A DNA stretch of 64,000 bases from Cytobacillus citreus (GTDB taxonomy: Bacteria; Bacillota; Bacilli; Bacillales; Cytobacillaceae): assembly GCF_018343665.1 (NCBI RefSeq), contig NZ_JAGYPM010000001.1, positions 1,025,619 through 1,089,618 of the forward strand. The letters run 5' to 3'. The position numbers and the translations under genes were made by a program. A model generated the notes under the pieces. It did not search any database, was not told the origin of the DNA, and worked only from the letters and a program-made list of their open reading frames with translations. Positions 26,393 through 35,220 of the stretch are shown one piece after another; within the stretch, counting starts at the first letter, position 1; every line of letters begins with the position of its first letter.

Positions 26393-27235
26393 ATGAAAAC
26401 TAGATTTTCCATTATTTTTATGTTTATTTGTATGATTATACTTGGAGGCTGTTCAACAGACAAACCAGCCAGTCAGCCTGATAGCAATACGAATAAGCAG
26501 CAAGAAATAACGACCGAGACATCAACAAAAAAAGAAGAAACTACGGAGCTGACTATCTCTGCGGCTGCAAGTTTAGAAGATGCGTTTAATGAAATAAAAC
26601 CACTTTTTGAAAAAGAACATCAAAATATTAAGCTTTTATTCAACTTCGGAGGCTCTGGTGCTTTACAGAAGCAAATCATCCAAGGAGCTCCTGTTGATCT
26701 GTTTTTCTCGGCTGCTGAAGACAAATATGATGAACTAGTAACACAAGGGATTATCGCTGAAAATCAAGGGATTGATATGTTAAAAAATACACTTGTTTTA
26801 ATCATACCAAAAGATGCGAAGAATTCGATAGATGGATTTCAAAATCTTGCAGATCTTGGCGATGGTAAACTTGCCCTTGGAACACCAGAAGCTGTACCTG
26901 CAGGAAATTACGGCAAACAGACACTTGAACATTTAGGACTATGGGAAAAAGTTCAGGACAATATTGTTTTTGCCAAAGATGTTAGACAAGTGTTAACATA
27001 TGTAGAAACAGGGAATGTAGCAGCTGGCCTCGTTTATAAAACCGATGCACTTACATCAGATAAAGTTGCTGTAGTTTCAGAAGCTGATGCAGGAAGTCAT
27101 GATCCTATCGTATACCCAGTTGGGATTATTAAAGCAACGAAACATATGGATGAAGCAGAACTTTTTTATCAATTTTTACAAGAAGATGATTCAAAAGATA
27201 TTTTTGAAAAATATGGTTTTTCTGTATTGGAATGA
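26393..27235 (+). CDS. modA: molybdate-binding lipoprotein ModA/YvgL
   Basis: The extracellular substrate-binding protein of a molybdate ABC importer, 280 residues. A type II signal with lipobox LGGC gives a lipid-modified Cys20, followed by a polar linker to about residue 55. The binding domain starts with LTISAAASLEDAFNEIKP, the ModA signature, then FGGSGALQKQIIQGAPVDLF with the oxyanion-contact serines. It lies six bases before modB in the same operon. No ATPase gene (modC) follows. AAAGGGAGAAAGAA precedes ATG 26393. Confidence 0.88.
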   Translation: MKTRFSIIFMFICMIILGGCSTDKPASQPDSNTNKQQEITTETSTKKEETTELTISAAASLEDAFNEIKPLFEKEHQNIKLLFNFGGSGALQKQIIQGAPVDLFFSAAEDKYDELVTQGIIAENQGIDMLKNTLVLIIPKDAKNSIDGFQNLADLGDGKLALGTPEAVPAGNYGKQTLEHLGLWEKVQDNIVFAKDVRQVLTYVETGNVAAGLVYKTDALTSDKVAVVSEADAGSHDPIVYPVGIIKATKHMDEAELFYQFLQEDDSKDIFEKYGFSVLE

Positions 27236-27240
27236 TGTGA

Positions 27241-27900
27241 ATGACTGACCAATTTCTAGCTCCTGTTCAACTTTCTTTAAAAGTATCTATAGTATCATTA
27301 GTTATTGTTTTCGTCATCGGAACACTATTAGCAAAATTTATGGCGCATCGCCATTTTCGGGGCAAGGTCGTAGCAGAAACAATTCTATTACTTCCCCTTG
27401 TCCTCCCTCCAACTGTTATCGGTTTTCTTCTGATTGTGGTATTTGGTAATACAAGTCCTGTGGGAAGATGGATTCAATCAATTTTTAACCATCCTGTCAT
27501 GTTTACATGGTGGGCAGCAGTCATTGCATCTACTATTGTTTCTCTTCCACTTATGTATCAATCTGCTAAAACAGGATTTTCCGAAATTGACCGTGCAATT
27601 GTCGAGGCAGCTAGAGTAGATGGAGCTAGTGAGTGGCATGTATTCTGTTTTGTCACAATGCCACTTGCATATAAATCGCTTGTTTCAGGTGCAATTCTAA
27701 GCTTTGCCAGAGCATTAGGCGAGTTTGGGGCAACGTTAATGTTTGCTGGAAATATCCCTGGGAAAACACAAACGATGTCAACAGCTATTTATATGTCAAT
27801 TGAATCGGGTAATATGAACCTTGCATGGACCCTTGTATTAACAATGATTATCATATCATTTCTTATGCTAATATCGATTTCGGTGTTCATAAAAAAATAA
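27241..27900 (+). CDS. modB: molybdate ABC transporter permease ModB/YvgM
   Basis: The membrane permease of the importer, 219 residues with about five helices. The cytoplasmic EAA loop is intact (EAARVDGASEWHVFCFVTMP), so it should dock an ATPase. The gene starts six bases after modA. No modC follows; the next gene is convergent beyond a terminator. B. subtilis yvgLM shows the same arrangement, so the ATPase must be supplied from elsewhere or shared. Confidence 0.88.
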   Translation: MTDQFLAPVQLSLKVSIVSLVIVFVIGTLLAKFMAHRHFRGKVVAETILLLPLVLPPTVIGFLLIVVFGNTSPVGRWIQSIFNHPVMFTWWAAVIASTIVSLPLMYQSAKTGFSEIDRAIVEAARVDGASEWHVFCFVTMPLAYKSLVSGAILSFARALGEFGATLMFAGNIPGKTQTMSTAIYMSIESGNMNLAWTLVLTMIIISFLMLISISVFIKK

Positions 27901-27940
27901 AACGATAAGCAAACATAAATGCTTATCGTTTTATTTTTTT
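27897..27940. terminator. bidirectional terminator
   Basis: AAAACGATAAGCA and TGCTTATCGTTTT pair around about 7 bases, with Ts following. It overlaps the end of modB and the end of the convergent carboxypeptidase gene. Confidence 0.85.
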
Positions 27941-29071
27941 ACTTGCTCCTATTACAAGCCCTCCAAGAATAAATAGAAAGAAGGCAAATATTCCGTAAAT
28001 GCCCATCGTCTTATTTTCATCCTTTTTTATTACCTGATGATTGGAGACAGTTTGCATTTTCTTATTTTCTAATAATTGAATGGTTTGAATGATCTCACCT
28101 TCAGCATTAGTGAAATTCAACTTTCCATCTGCAGTAATTTTTTTCTCATATGAACTTTTAGGAACCGTTACCATAACGTCTTTCAATCCAGTTGTATATG
28201 ATTTACCTTCAGTAATAAATTCATCAGATTTACTTATGATAGAATGCTTAAACTGATTAAAACCATAGTCAAATAGATTCTTAGTGTCATTATAAATAAC
28301 TTTATCATTTTCCCCTTTTAAAATAATCGCAGTTAACTCTAGATCATCTTTCTTAGCTGTTGTTGCAAGGGTATATTTTGATTCTTGAACATAACCGGTT
28401 TTTCCTCCAATTACAGTCTCGTAAGGAATCTCGCCTTTCAGCATGAGATGATGGGTTAATAGTGTTGTATCCCATGATTCTCCACTCCATGTCAATTCTT
28501 TCGTTCCGTAAATGTTTCTAAACGTTTCATTTTTGAGTGCGTAATTAGTAATTAGTGCTAGATCTTCAGCTGTCGTATAATGATCTTCATCAAACAATCC
28601 GTGGGGATTTGTAAAATGTGTATTTTTTACGTTTACTTTCTCTTGTAAATATTGATTTATTTTTTCTTCATAAATGTCTATACTTCCATCTAAATGCTCA
28701 GCTATGGCCATCGCTGCGTCATTTCCTGAATTAATGAGCATTCCTTGTATTAACTTCATTAAAGGAACCTGTTCTCCCTCTTCTAAAAACACACTTGTAC
28801 CGTCTGTACTAGCTGCTTCCTTACTAACAGTTACAACATCATCTAAATTTCCAGTTTCAATGGCGTAAATAGCTGTAGCAATTTTTGTTAAGCTTGCAGG
28901 AAACATTTTATTTTTCGCATTTTTTTCGTATAGAATTGCTCCAGTTTTAGAGTCAATAAGAATAGCAGCTTCACTCTCGATCTCAGGAATTGAAGCTTCT
29001 TCTGCATGGACTTCATTTATTTTAAATGTTAAAAAATTCAAGACTAGTATACATAAAATAATTTTTTTCAT
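27923..29071 (-). CDS. D-alanyl-D-alanine carboxypeptidase (DacF/PBP5 type)
   Basis: A low-molecular-weight penicillin-binding protein that trims the terminal D-alanine of peptidoglycan stems. It has a cleavable signal peptide (cut near HAEE, about residue 24), active site SLTK, SGN in LINSGNDAAMA and KTG in VIGGKTGYVQES, then a beta-rich domain and a C-terminal hydrophobic anchor with a KKIKR end. The start at ATG 29071 gives 382 residues, the length of DacB/DacF-like proteins, and begins MKKIILC. An ATG at 29086 and an open frame to 29122 exist upstream. It is similar to both DacF and DacB, so no symbol is given. Confidence 0.9.
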   Translation of the reverse strand: MKKIILCILVLNFLTFKINEVHAEEASIPEIESEAAILIDSKTGAILYEKNAKNKMFPASLTKIATAIYAIETGNLDDVVTVSKEAASTDGTSVFLEEGEQVPLMKLIQGMLINSGNDAAMAIAEHLDGSIDIYEEKINQYLQEKVNVKNTHFTNPHGLFDEDHYTTAEDLALITNYALKNETFRNIYGTKELTWSGESWDTTLLTHHLMLKGEIPYETVIGGKTGYVQESKYTLATTAKKDDLELTAIILKGENDKVIYNDTKNLFDYGFNQFKHSIISKSDEFITEGKSYTTGLKDVMVTVPKSSYEKKITADGKLNFTNAEGEIIQTIQLLENKKMQTVSNHQVIKKDENKTMGIYGIFAFFLFILGGLVIGASKKIKR

Positions 29072-29211
29072 AAAAAATCCATCCATTTTCCTATAGATTT
29101 TATCCAATAATGATTGTACCAAAATAAATGCAAAAAAAAGTAAATGACTTATATTTGTTACAAAAATGAAAAATTAATTGGATGATTCAATGTTGAAGAG
29201 TAACAAAATTA

Positions 29212-29258
29212 AAAAAAGTATCTCATTAAGCCAAACTATCAGCCTTGAGACACTTTTT
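29212..29258 (-). terminator. hairpin with T run
   Basis: AAGTATCTCA and TGAGACACTT pair around about 20 bases. On the minus strand the stem is followed by TTTTTTT. It overlaps the end of the doubtful small frame at 29226-29420. Confidence 0.6.
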
Positions 29259-29420
29259 CTTTGAACAATATAGTAGTTTTTTTGATTGAGACCAAATTCT
29301 CCTATTTTCATTGTTAACTGCTGCAGGAAGTAAAAGATGAAAGTCAGTTTCTGAAGTTAATCTAGTAAATGGAGATTGATTTTTATTATAAACCATATTT
29401 TCAGATTGAGAAATTTTCAT
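29226..29420 (-). CDS. possible small protein, 64 aa (doubtful)
   Basis: ATG 29420 overlaps the stop of the frame at 29417-29680 as ATGA, which is typical of coupled genes. The product has no recognised domain. Its last codons lie inside a terminator-like hairpin, which lowers confidence. Confidence 0.25.
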   Translation of the reverse strand: MKISQSENMVYNKNQSPFTRLTSETDFHLLLPAAVNNENRRIWSQSKKLLYCSKKKCLKADSLA

Positions 29421-29680
29421 TTTTGTATTAGGTATTTTTTTTCATCTATCCAATCATCTGTATCTCGGAAATACCTTTTAAGCAGTTCATCTTCTGGCTG
29501 GTTTTTAAAATTTTGAAGAATATCTTTTTTGAAAGATCGATGTAAAGAAGAATGCAAATGCTTAACGATCGGTTTCCCCTCTTCTATTAATATACCAAGA
29601 AATGATGGGACAGCCTCTGCTAATAAATTCAGATTTTCTTCTTTCTCTTTTTTATAAGTAAAAAAATAAAGTCTAAACTC
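29417..29680 (-). CDS. possible small acidic/basic protein without a standard start
   Basis: The frame has protein-like content (EENLNLLAEAVPSFLGILIE, then DILQNFKNQPEDELLKRYF and DTDDWIDEKKYL) over about 80 codons. A GGAG ribosome site lies just after an in-frame TAG at 29683-29681, but no ATG, GTG or TTG follows within the first 15 codons. Either the start codon is non-standard or a small mutation removed it. The family is not recognised. Confidence 0.35.
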   Translation of the reverse strand, partial: EFRLYFFTYKKEKEENLNLLAEAVPSFLGILIEEGKPIVKHLHSSLHRSFKKDILQNFKNQPEDELLKRYFRDTDDWIDEKKYLIQK

Positions 29681-29800
29681 CTAGCAATTATCTATTGAAT
29701 GGATTTTTTAAGATGAAAGTAAATGTTTTAGACAAGTTCTCGCCCCCTAATTGCATATCTATAATAATGGACAAACATATTAAGGGAAGGAGAGAATTAA

Positions 29801-30253
29801 ATGCCATTTATTGTTTTGAAAAAAAGAGCCATCATCATGTTCTTAGTTGTCTTTCTAGCTATTGCATCAGCATCGATTTGGTTATTAGTAAAAAATGATG
29901 CCGTAACAGTTTTTAGCCAAGGGTCTAACGATGAAGTTCGAGAGATTCATATGGTTACAGGAGAATTTAAAGCCAAATTGCCAAATGGAAAAGAGATTGA
30001 ATCTTACCGCTGGGACCCTGGAACCATTTTTGTTGAAAAAAGTGAAAAAGTTAATCTTGTGATTTCGGGAGTTAATGGAGCTGAACACCCATTCTCAATT
30101 GAAGGAACCGAGATTAAAGGAGTTGTTAAAAAAGGGGAAGATACGATTGTTCCTCTTCTATTCAATAAAAAAGGGGTCTATCGTTTAATTTGTCACACCC
30201 ATTACAGTAAAGAACAAAACGGACCAATGATTGCTTATATAGTTGTAGACTAG
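29801..30253 (+). CDS. membrane-anchored cupredoxin-domain protein
   Basis: A 150-residue protein with a basic start, one membrane anchor (about residues 10-29) and an outside domain. The C-terminal part has a type I copper pattern: His in AEHPFSIEG, then Cys and His in ICHTHYSKEQ and Met in NGPMIAY. This is the ligand order H...C..H....M of cupredoxins. It probably carries electrons or copper at the outer membrane face; the partner is unknown. AGGGAAGGAGAGAATTAA precedes ATG 29801. A terminator follows. It is the second copper-related gene of the window, about 7 kb from the Sco gene. Confidence 0.75.
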   Translation: MPFIVLKKRAIIMFLVVFLAIASASIWLLVKNDAVTVFSQGSNDEVREIHMVTGEFKAKLPNGKEIESYRWDPGTIFVEKSEKVNLVISGVNGAEHPFSIEGTEIKGVVKKGEDTIVPLLFNKKGVYRLICHTHYSKEQNGPMIAYIVVD

Positions 30254-30276
30254 TGTAATTTTAATTTTTTATTCAA

Positions 30277-30313
30277 AAACCAGCACAATTATCTTATAAT
30301 TATGTGCTGGTTT
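30277..30313 (+). terminator. terminator of the cupredoxin gene
   Basis: AAACCAGCACA and TGTGCTGGTTT pair around 15 A/T-rich bases. Confidence 0.75.
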
Positions 30314-30340
30314 AATAATTGGCTAAGTTAAACTTCCCTA

Positions 30341-30468
30341 TTGATTTCCGCTGCAGGCACTCGCTTTCCGCAGGCGGTCCGGGAGCCTCCTCGTCGCTTT
30401 CGCTCCTGCGGGGTCTCCCTTTGACTCGCTTCTCCCGCAGGAGTCTCGCGCCTTCCGCTCCAATCAAC
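30341..30468. repeat. GC-rich dispersed Bacillaceae repeat
   Basis: The block starts TTGATTTCCGCTGCAGGC and ends GCCTTCCGCTCCAATCAA, so the ends are inverted relative to each other (TTGATT and AATCAA). It is far richer in G and C than its surroundings and contains stretches such as GGCGGTCCGGGAGCCTCC. Repeats with this border are common in intergenic DNA of Bacillaceae (general knowledge). It has no reading frame that looks like protein and lies just downstream of nadE. Confidence 0.65.
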
Positions 30469-30511
30469 AACAAAATAGCTTTTTCAACACTAACCTTTTA
30501 ACAAATCCCAT

Positions 30512-31333
30512 TTATTTCCACCATTCATCATGTAAGGATGCCGGAATTCTTCTTTTGTGTTCGGATAGAAGATAGCGTTTTTCAATTTTATCTGCAGCTT
30601 CTTTTCTTACTTGCTTTCCTTCTAAGTAATCATCAAGTTCATCATATGTGTTGCCTAGCTCTGTTTCATCCGCTTGTCCTGGTTTATTATCAAGTAAATC
30701 TGCAGTTGGCACTTTCAAATATAATCTTTCATCTGCTCCTAGTTCTTTTAACAGTGCTTTCCCCTGTCTTTTTGTTAGTCCTGTTAATGGAGTGACATCC
30801 GCCCCACCATCTCCATATTTAGTAAAAAAGCCTGTTATTGCTTCAGCAGCATGATCGGTTCCTATAACTAATAAGCCCATTTCGCCTCCAAAGGCATACT
30901 GTGCAATCATTCTCATTCTGGCTTTAACATTCCCCTTTTGAAAATCACTTAAAGGGTTGCTTTTTACGATTTTATTATACTCCTTTTGTATTTCATCTAC
31001 CGATTCTTTAATATTAAATACATATTCATGATCAGCTTTAATAAAAGATAATGCCATTATTGCGTCATTTTCATCTGCTTGAACTCCATAAGGAAGTCGA
31101 ACAGCTACAAAAATGGCATCATTTCCTTCATTACGAAATTCCTCTACTGCTAACTGAGCAAGACGACCTGCTAGAGTGGAATCCTGTCCTCCACTAATTC
31201 CAAGAACATACCCTTTTGATTTCGTTTTTATTAGATAATCCTTTAAGAAATTAATTCGCTTTCTGATTTCTGTTTTTGGATCTATGTTTGCTTTAACATG
31301 TAATTTTTTTATGATTTCATTTTGTAAAACCAT
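30512..31333 (-). CDS. nadE: NH3-dependent NAD synthetase
   Basis: Makes NAD from deamido-NAD, ammonia and ATP. The 273-residue N-type ATP pyrophosphatase has the P loop [13 protein letters not shown] near residue 46, the segment [14 protein letters not shown], and [12 protein letters not shown], which binds deamido-NAD. The C-terminal [15 protein letters not shown] and [10 protein letters not shown]-type end are typical. It has no glutaminase domain, so it uses ammonia. It lies 46 bp downstream of pncB in the same direction, forming a two-gene NAD salvage operon. Confidence 0.95.
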   Translation of the reverse strand: MVLQNEIIKKLHVKANIDPKTEIRKRINFLKDYLIKTKSKGYVLGISGGQDSTLAGRLAQLAVEEFRNEGNDAIFVAVRLPYGVQADENDAIMALSFIKADHEYVFNIKESVDEIQKEYNKIVKSNPLSDFQKGNVKARMRMIAQYAFGGEMGLLVIGTDHAAEAITGFFTKYGDGGADVTPLTGLTKRQGKALLKELGADERLYLKVPTADLLDNKPGQADETELGNTYDELDDYLEGKQVRKEAADKIEKRYLLSEHKRRIPASLHDEWWK

Positions 31334-31379
31334 CTATTTTCAGCTCCCTTTGCCATAGTATTTATGTTGTTGATTTTTG

Positions 31380-32858
31380 TTACCTTTCCTTATTGGAGTT
31401 TGATTTTTTTATTTTTTCTTTTATGGATTGGATTTGATGCATTTTATTATCCCAGCATTTTTGACTTAAATCGACTGGATACTCTTCTGGATTCAAGGAT
31501 CTGCGATATTCATCCCAGAGCACATTCAAATTTTCTTTTGCAAATTGTTGAATTTCAATTAATTTTGGCATTTTATAGACAAGTTGTCCATTAAGGAAAA
31601 TATCTTTATGAAGCTCTTTTGCTTTAAAGTCTGAAACATATTTCGAGATGTACGTATGGACAGGATGAAACATCGTTAATCGTTCTTCTTCCTGTGGGCT
31701 TTCATCGTCTAAAGCTATATAATCCCCTTCAGATTTTTGATTTTCATTATTAATAATACGGTATACTTTCTTTAATCCAGGTGTGGAAACCTTCACTGGA
31801 TTCCCGCTTATCTTCATTGTGTCAATCATTTCTCCATCTTCGTTTTCGATCGAAACAAGTTTATAGACTGCACCGAGAGCTGCCTGATCATAAGCAGTTA
31901 TTAATTTTGTTCCAACACCCCATGCATCTATTTTTGCACCTTGGCCTTTTAAATGCACGATCGTATATTCATCCAGATCATTTGAAGCAATTATTTTTGC
32001 ATTAGGAAAACCAGCTTCATCAAGCATTTTTCTAGCTTCCTTCGACAAGTAAGCAAGGTCTCCACTATCAAGTCGAATGCCAATAAAGTTTATCTTATCT
32101 CCAAGTTCTTGTGCGACTTTTATTGCATTAGGAACACCTGATTTTAATGTGTCATATGTATCGACAAGAAAGACACAATTTTTATGTCTTATTGCGTATT
32201 TTAGAAATGCGGTATATTCATCTTGATATGCTTGAACAAGAGCATGGGCATGAGTTCCTGAAACGGGTATTCCAAACTTTTTTCCAGCTCTTGTGTTCGA
32301 AGTAGATTGGAAGCCTCCTATATATGCTGCTCGTGCACCCCAAATAGCTGCATCCATTTCTTGTGCTCTTCTAGTACCAAACTCCATAGCCATTTGATCA
32401 CCAATGACTTCTTTAATTCTAGCAGCTTTTGTGGCAATTAATGTTTGATAATTAATTATATTTAAGAGGGCAGTTTCAATTAATTGTGCTTGTGCCAATG
32501 GTGCCTCAACTCTCATAATTGGTTCATTACCAAAAACAAGCTCCCCTTCTTCTAGCGAACGTATTGAGCCAGTAAAGGTGAGCGTGCTTAAATAATTTAG
32601 AAAGTCTTTATCATAGCCTAATACATTTCTTAAATAGGAAAGATCGCTTTCAGAAAAACGAAACTGGTTAATAAATTCAATTGCTCGTTCTAATCCAGCA
32701 AAAATCGCATAGCCATTTCCGAATGGTGTCTTCCGAAAATATAATTCAAAAATGGCTTTTCGATTATGTATATTATCTGCCCAATAAGTTTCCGCCATAT
32801 TGATTTGGTATAAATCTGTATGTAATGTCAAGCTATCATCTAAAAATGATGTACTCAT
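31380..32858 (-). CDS. pncB: nicotinate phosphoribosyltransferase
   Basis: Converts nicotinate and PRPP to nicotinate mononucleotide, the first step of the salvage route that ends with NadE. The start at ATG 32858 is set by GGAGGTCTATTT immediately upstream and gives 492 residues beginning MSTSFLDDSL. Motifs include LHTDLYQINMAETYW, the loop EFGTRRAQEMDAAI with the phosphorylated His region nearby, and IGIRLDSGDLAYLSKEARK. It is the first gene of the pncB-nadE operon. Confidence 0.94.
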   Translation of the reverse strand: MSTSFLDDSLTLHTDLYQINMAETYWADNIHNRKAIFELYFRKTPFGNGYAIFAGLERAIEFINQFRFSESDLSYLRNVLGYDKDFLNYLSTLTFTGSIRSLEEGELVFGNEPIMRVEAPLAQAQLIETALLNIINYQTLIATKAARIKEVIGDQMAMEFGTRRAQEMDAAIWGARAAYIGGFQSTSNTRAGKKFGIPVSGTHAHALVQAYQDEYTAFLKYAIRHKNCVFLVDTYDTLKSGVPNAIKVAQELGDKINFIGIRLDSGDLAYLSKEARKMLDEAGFPNAKIIASNDLDEYTIVHLKGQGAKIDAWGVGTKLITAYDQAALGAVYKLVSIENEDGEMIDTMKISGNPVKVSTPGLKKVYRIINNENQKSEGDYIALDDESPQEEERLTMFHPVHTYISKYVSDFKAKELHKDIFLNGQLVYKMPKLIEIQQFAKENLNVLWDEYRRSLNPEEYPVDLSQKCWDNKMHQIQSIKEKIKKSNSNKER

Positions 32859-32980
32859 AAATAGACCTCCTAAAAAGCTAAAGAATTCCTTATTCACATT
32901 TTACCCCTGTAGATCTTTTATTACCCGAAAATCGCTTAAAAATAGGCAATCTTATCTCGATCACTATTATGATACAGAGA

Positions 32981-33003
32981 GAGGCTGCCCATGTGAGCAG
33001 CCT
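32981..33003 (-). terminator. hairpin after the flippase-domain gene
   Basis: AGGCTGC and GCAGCCT pair around eight bases, immediately beyond the stop codon at 33004. The T run on the minus strand is poor. Confidence 0.45.
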
Positions 33004-33951
33004 TTACGTATGCTTTGTCTTTCGACTTCCCCAAAATTGATAGAAAACAAATGGCGTACAAATCAATACAGGAAAAATATAATAACTTAGGCGATAAAAC
33101 ATGATTATTAACAAGCTTACTTCTGCTGGAATTCCATGCGTTTCCATCCCAATGAGAAAAACAAGATCAAAGGACCCAATGCCACCTGGAATTAAACTAA
33201 TAATTCCAGCGCATGCGGAAATAATAACGATCGGAAATATTATTGAAAATGAGACAGCAACCTCTAATAATTGAGCAATTCCCCAAATACAAATCCCAAC
33301 AAACAACCATTCAAAAATAGAAATTGTTATTAATTCAAAAATGTATCCTCTCTTTATATTCTCCAGACTCCAAAACTTTTTTCTAAATGAAAATAACACG
33401 ATTAATAAGGGTGTATAAACTGCAATTGCCCAAACAGCTATTTTTATCAAACGTAATTCTACATAAACATGCAAATCAGAGAAAACAACGATCCAAGAAA
33501 AAATGGAAAGTCCAGTTAAGTAAAATAGTGAAAGCTTTGCAATAATTCGAATATAAGGAACAGTATCTGGCACATACCTGCGATAATAATAAGATCTTAA
33601 GGTAGCTCCCGCCACTCCGCCAAAACCAACTAAGTTCGAATAAGTATTTGCAGATAACGAGTAAAATAATAACTTGCTTTTCGGCAATTTTACATGAAAA
33701 ATGTTTAAAAGAATTACATCGTAAAAAAACATTGGAAACAATGCAATCAATCCAATAATTAGCATCATTAAGATGTTTTGAATCGATAACCTGTCCAAAT
33801 AATGGTTGATTAAATCCCAGTTGAAATCCTTAAATAACCCTTTTGCTTCTAATCCTATCAAAAATAAAATAAGAAATGGAACAAATATCTTTGCTACTTT
33901 ATAAACATTTTTACGTTTTAGTAAAGACAAAACACCACACCGTTCAATCAA
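33004..33951 (-). CDS. MprF-type flippase-domain membrane protein (UPF0104)
   Basis: A 315-residue protein with about eight membrane helices. It matches the N-terminal flippase part of lysylphosphatidylglycerol synthase MprF, with the segment SNLVGFGGVAGATLRSYYYR and SLIPGGIGSFDLVFLIGM. The C-terminal aminoacyl-phosphatidylglycerol synthase domain of full MprF is absent, so this is a stand-alone flippase-like form, which is common in Bacillaceae. The lipid it moves is unknown. The start is uncertain: TTG 33951 or a later TTG giving MSLLKRKN. It is divergent from the MifM-like gene. Confidence 0.8.
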   Translation of the reverse strand: MIERCGVLSLLKRKNVYKVAKIFVPFLILFLIGLEAKGLFKDFNWDLINHYLDRLSIQNILMMLIIGLIALFPMFFYDVILLNIFHVKLPKSKLLFYSLSANTYSNLVGFGGVAGATLRSYYYRRYVPDTVPYIRIIAKLSLFYLTGLSIFSWIVVFSDLHVYVELRLIKIAVWAIAVYTPLLIVLFSFRKKFWSLENIKRGYIFELITISIFEWLFVGICIWGIAQLLEVAVSFSIIFPIVIISACAGIISLIPGGIGSFDLVFLIGMETHGIPAEVSLLIIMFYRLSYYIFPVLICTPFVFYQFWGSRKTKHT

Positions 33952-34102
33952 ATAGTAAGTCCATACTATATTCTATTACTTCCATATTCATCGTACAACA
34001 AATAAAATCAGAAATTGTTAGATATGGATGGGTTTCTCAATTGCTTGAATATAAAAATTCCATTATAATATATCCATTGCCCTTCATTTCAGAGGTGAGT
34101 AA

Positions 34103-34387
34103 ATGTTAGATTTTCTTCTCGATGTATCAAATATTCCGACTGAATACACGATTTATGCAAGCTTTATGCTTAGCCTCATCGTAAAATTCCTATGGGTATG
34201 GAATATTGAATATCATTTTATTAATTCTTTAAATGATACGAATAATATAGATTCATTTGCAATTAATCCGCTTTTGCAAATGCAAACTTATCTTCAAAGG
34301 AATCCATTATTAAATTGGATAGTAAAATGCGTAAGGAAAAAAGTCGGTCCAGGTGATGATCCTGATAGCAGATACTCCTTTCTATAG
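34103..34387 (+). CDS. MifM-like regulatory leader upstream of yidC2
   Basis: A 94-residue protein with an N-terminal membrane helix (about 16-36) and a C-terminal segment that ends KKVGPGDDPDSRYSFL. It lies 28 bp before yidC2, behind AGAGGTGAG. In B. subtilis, MifM (95 residues) holds this position. It is a membrane-insertion sensor whose ribosome stalls near its acidic C-terminal end when insertion fails, opening a hairpin that hides the yidC2 ribosome site. Here length, position, single helix, acidic DDPD end and a matching hairpin (34374-34408) agree. Sequence identity to MifM is low and I could not align it, so the assignment is by context. Confidence 0.7.
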   Translation: MLDFLLDVSNIPTEYTIYASFMLSLIVKFLWVWNIEYHFINSLNDTNNIDSFAINPLLQMQTYLQRNPLLNWIVKCVRKKVGPGDDPDSRYSFL

Positions 34388-34408
34388 AAAATAATTAATA
34401 GGAGGAGT
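34374..34408 (+). promoter_or_regulatory. hairpin hiding the yidC2 ribosome site
   Basis: ACTCCT at 34374-34379, within the last codons of the leader, is exactly complementary to AGGAGT at 34403-34408, which is part of the GGAGGAG ribosome site of yidC2. A ribosome paused at the end of the leader would cover ACTCCT and free the site. This is the mechanism known for mifM-yidC2. Confidence 0.65.
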
Positions 34409-34415
34409 TTCTAAA

Positions 34416-35210
34416 ATGAAAAAAAAGAATAGTTTTTTAATGATAATGATGCTTTCAATGGTTTCTCTGCTGCTTTCTGCATGTTCAGGACAAAGTGGTC
34501 AAAATAATGACAGCTTTTTTCAAAATTATTTAGTTGAGCCTTTTACTTCTCTAATACATGGAGTAGCTACTATTTTTAATGATAATTATGGAATTGCGAT
34601 TATCATAATTACACTTGGAATAAGACTGCTGCTCATGCCGCTAATGCTAAAGCAATACAAAAATCAAAGAAATATGAAAGAAAAAATGGATGTAATAAAG
34701 CCAGAAATGGACGCCATTCAAAAGAAATTGAAGGCGACAAAGGACCAAAAGGAACAGCAGAAGCTACAGCAGGAAATGATGGGCTTATATAAGAAACATG
34801 GTGTTAACCCTCTTAATATGGGCTGCTTGCCAATTCTTATACAAATGCCGATCTTAATGGGATTTTATTATGCCATAAGAGGCTCAGAGGAAATAGCTTC
34901 CCATTCATTCCTCTGGTTTAGTTTAGGTCAATCAGATATATGGATCACTGCTGCCGCTGGTATTGTCTATTATTTTCAATTTAAAGTTTCTCAATATACA
35001 ATGCCTGTTCAGCAGCAAAAGCAAATGAAATTTATGGGGCTACTATCTCCAATCATGATTGTGATGGTATCGTTAAATGCACCAGCTGCACTCCCGCTTT
35101 ACTGGACAGTTGGTGGTATTTTCTTAACTATTCAAACAATTATTGGACGAAAGCTCTACCCTTCCACTATTTCGGAAAAATCAAAACAACCACAAACAAT
35201 TCAAAAATAG
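34416..35210 (+). CDS. yidC2: membrane protein insertase YidC2/OxaA2
   Basis: Inserts membrane proteins with or without SecYEG. The 264-residue Gram-positive YidC has a lipoprotein signal (LLLSAC, Cys23), five helices and the conserved groove arginine in LGIRLLLMPLMLK. The cytoplasmic coiled segment KEKMDVIKPEMDAIQKKL and the PILIQMPILMGFYYAI helix are typical. The gene follows the MifM-like leader, which suggests control by ribosome stalling as for YqjG/YidC2. GGAGGAG precedes ATG 34416. A terminator at 35221 closes the unit. Confidence 0.92.
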   Translation: MKKKNSFLMIMMLSMVSLLLSACSGQSGQNNDSFFQNYLVEPFTSLIHGVATIFNDNYGIAIIIITLGIRLLLMPLMLKQYKNQRNMKEKMDVIKPEMDAIQKKLKATKDQKEQQKLQQEMMGLYKKHGVNPLNMGCLPILIQMPILMGFYYAIRGSEEIASHSFLWFSLGQSDIWITAAAGIVYYFQFKVSQYTMPVQQQKQMKFMGLLSPIMIVMVSLNAPAALPLYWTVGGIFLTIQTIIGRKLYPSTISEKSKQPQTIQK

Positions 35211-35220
35211 AAAAATTTAG

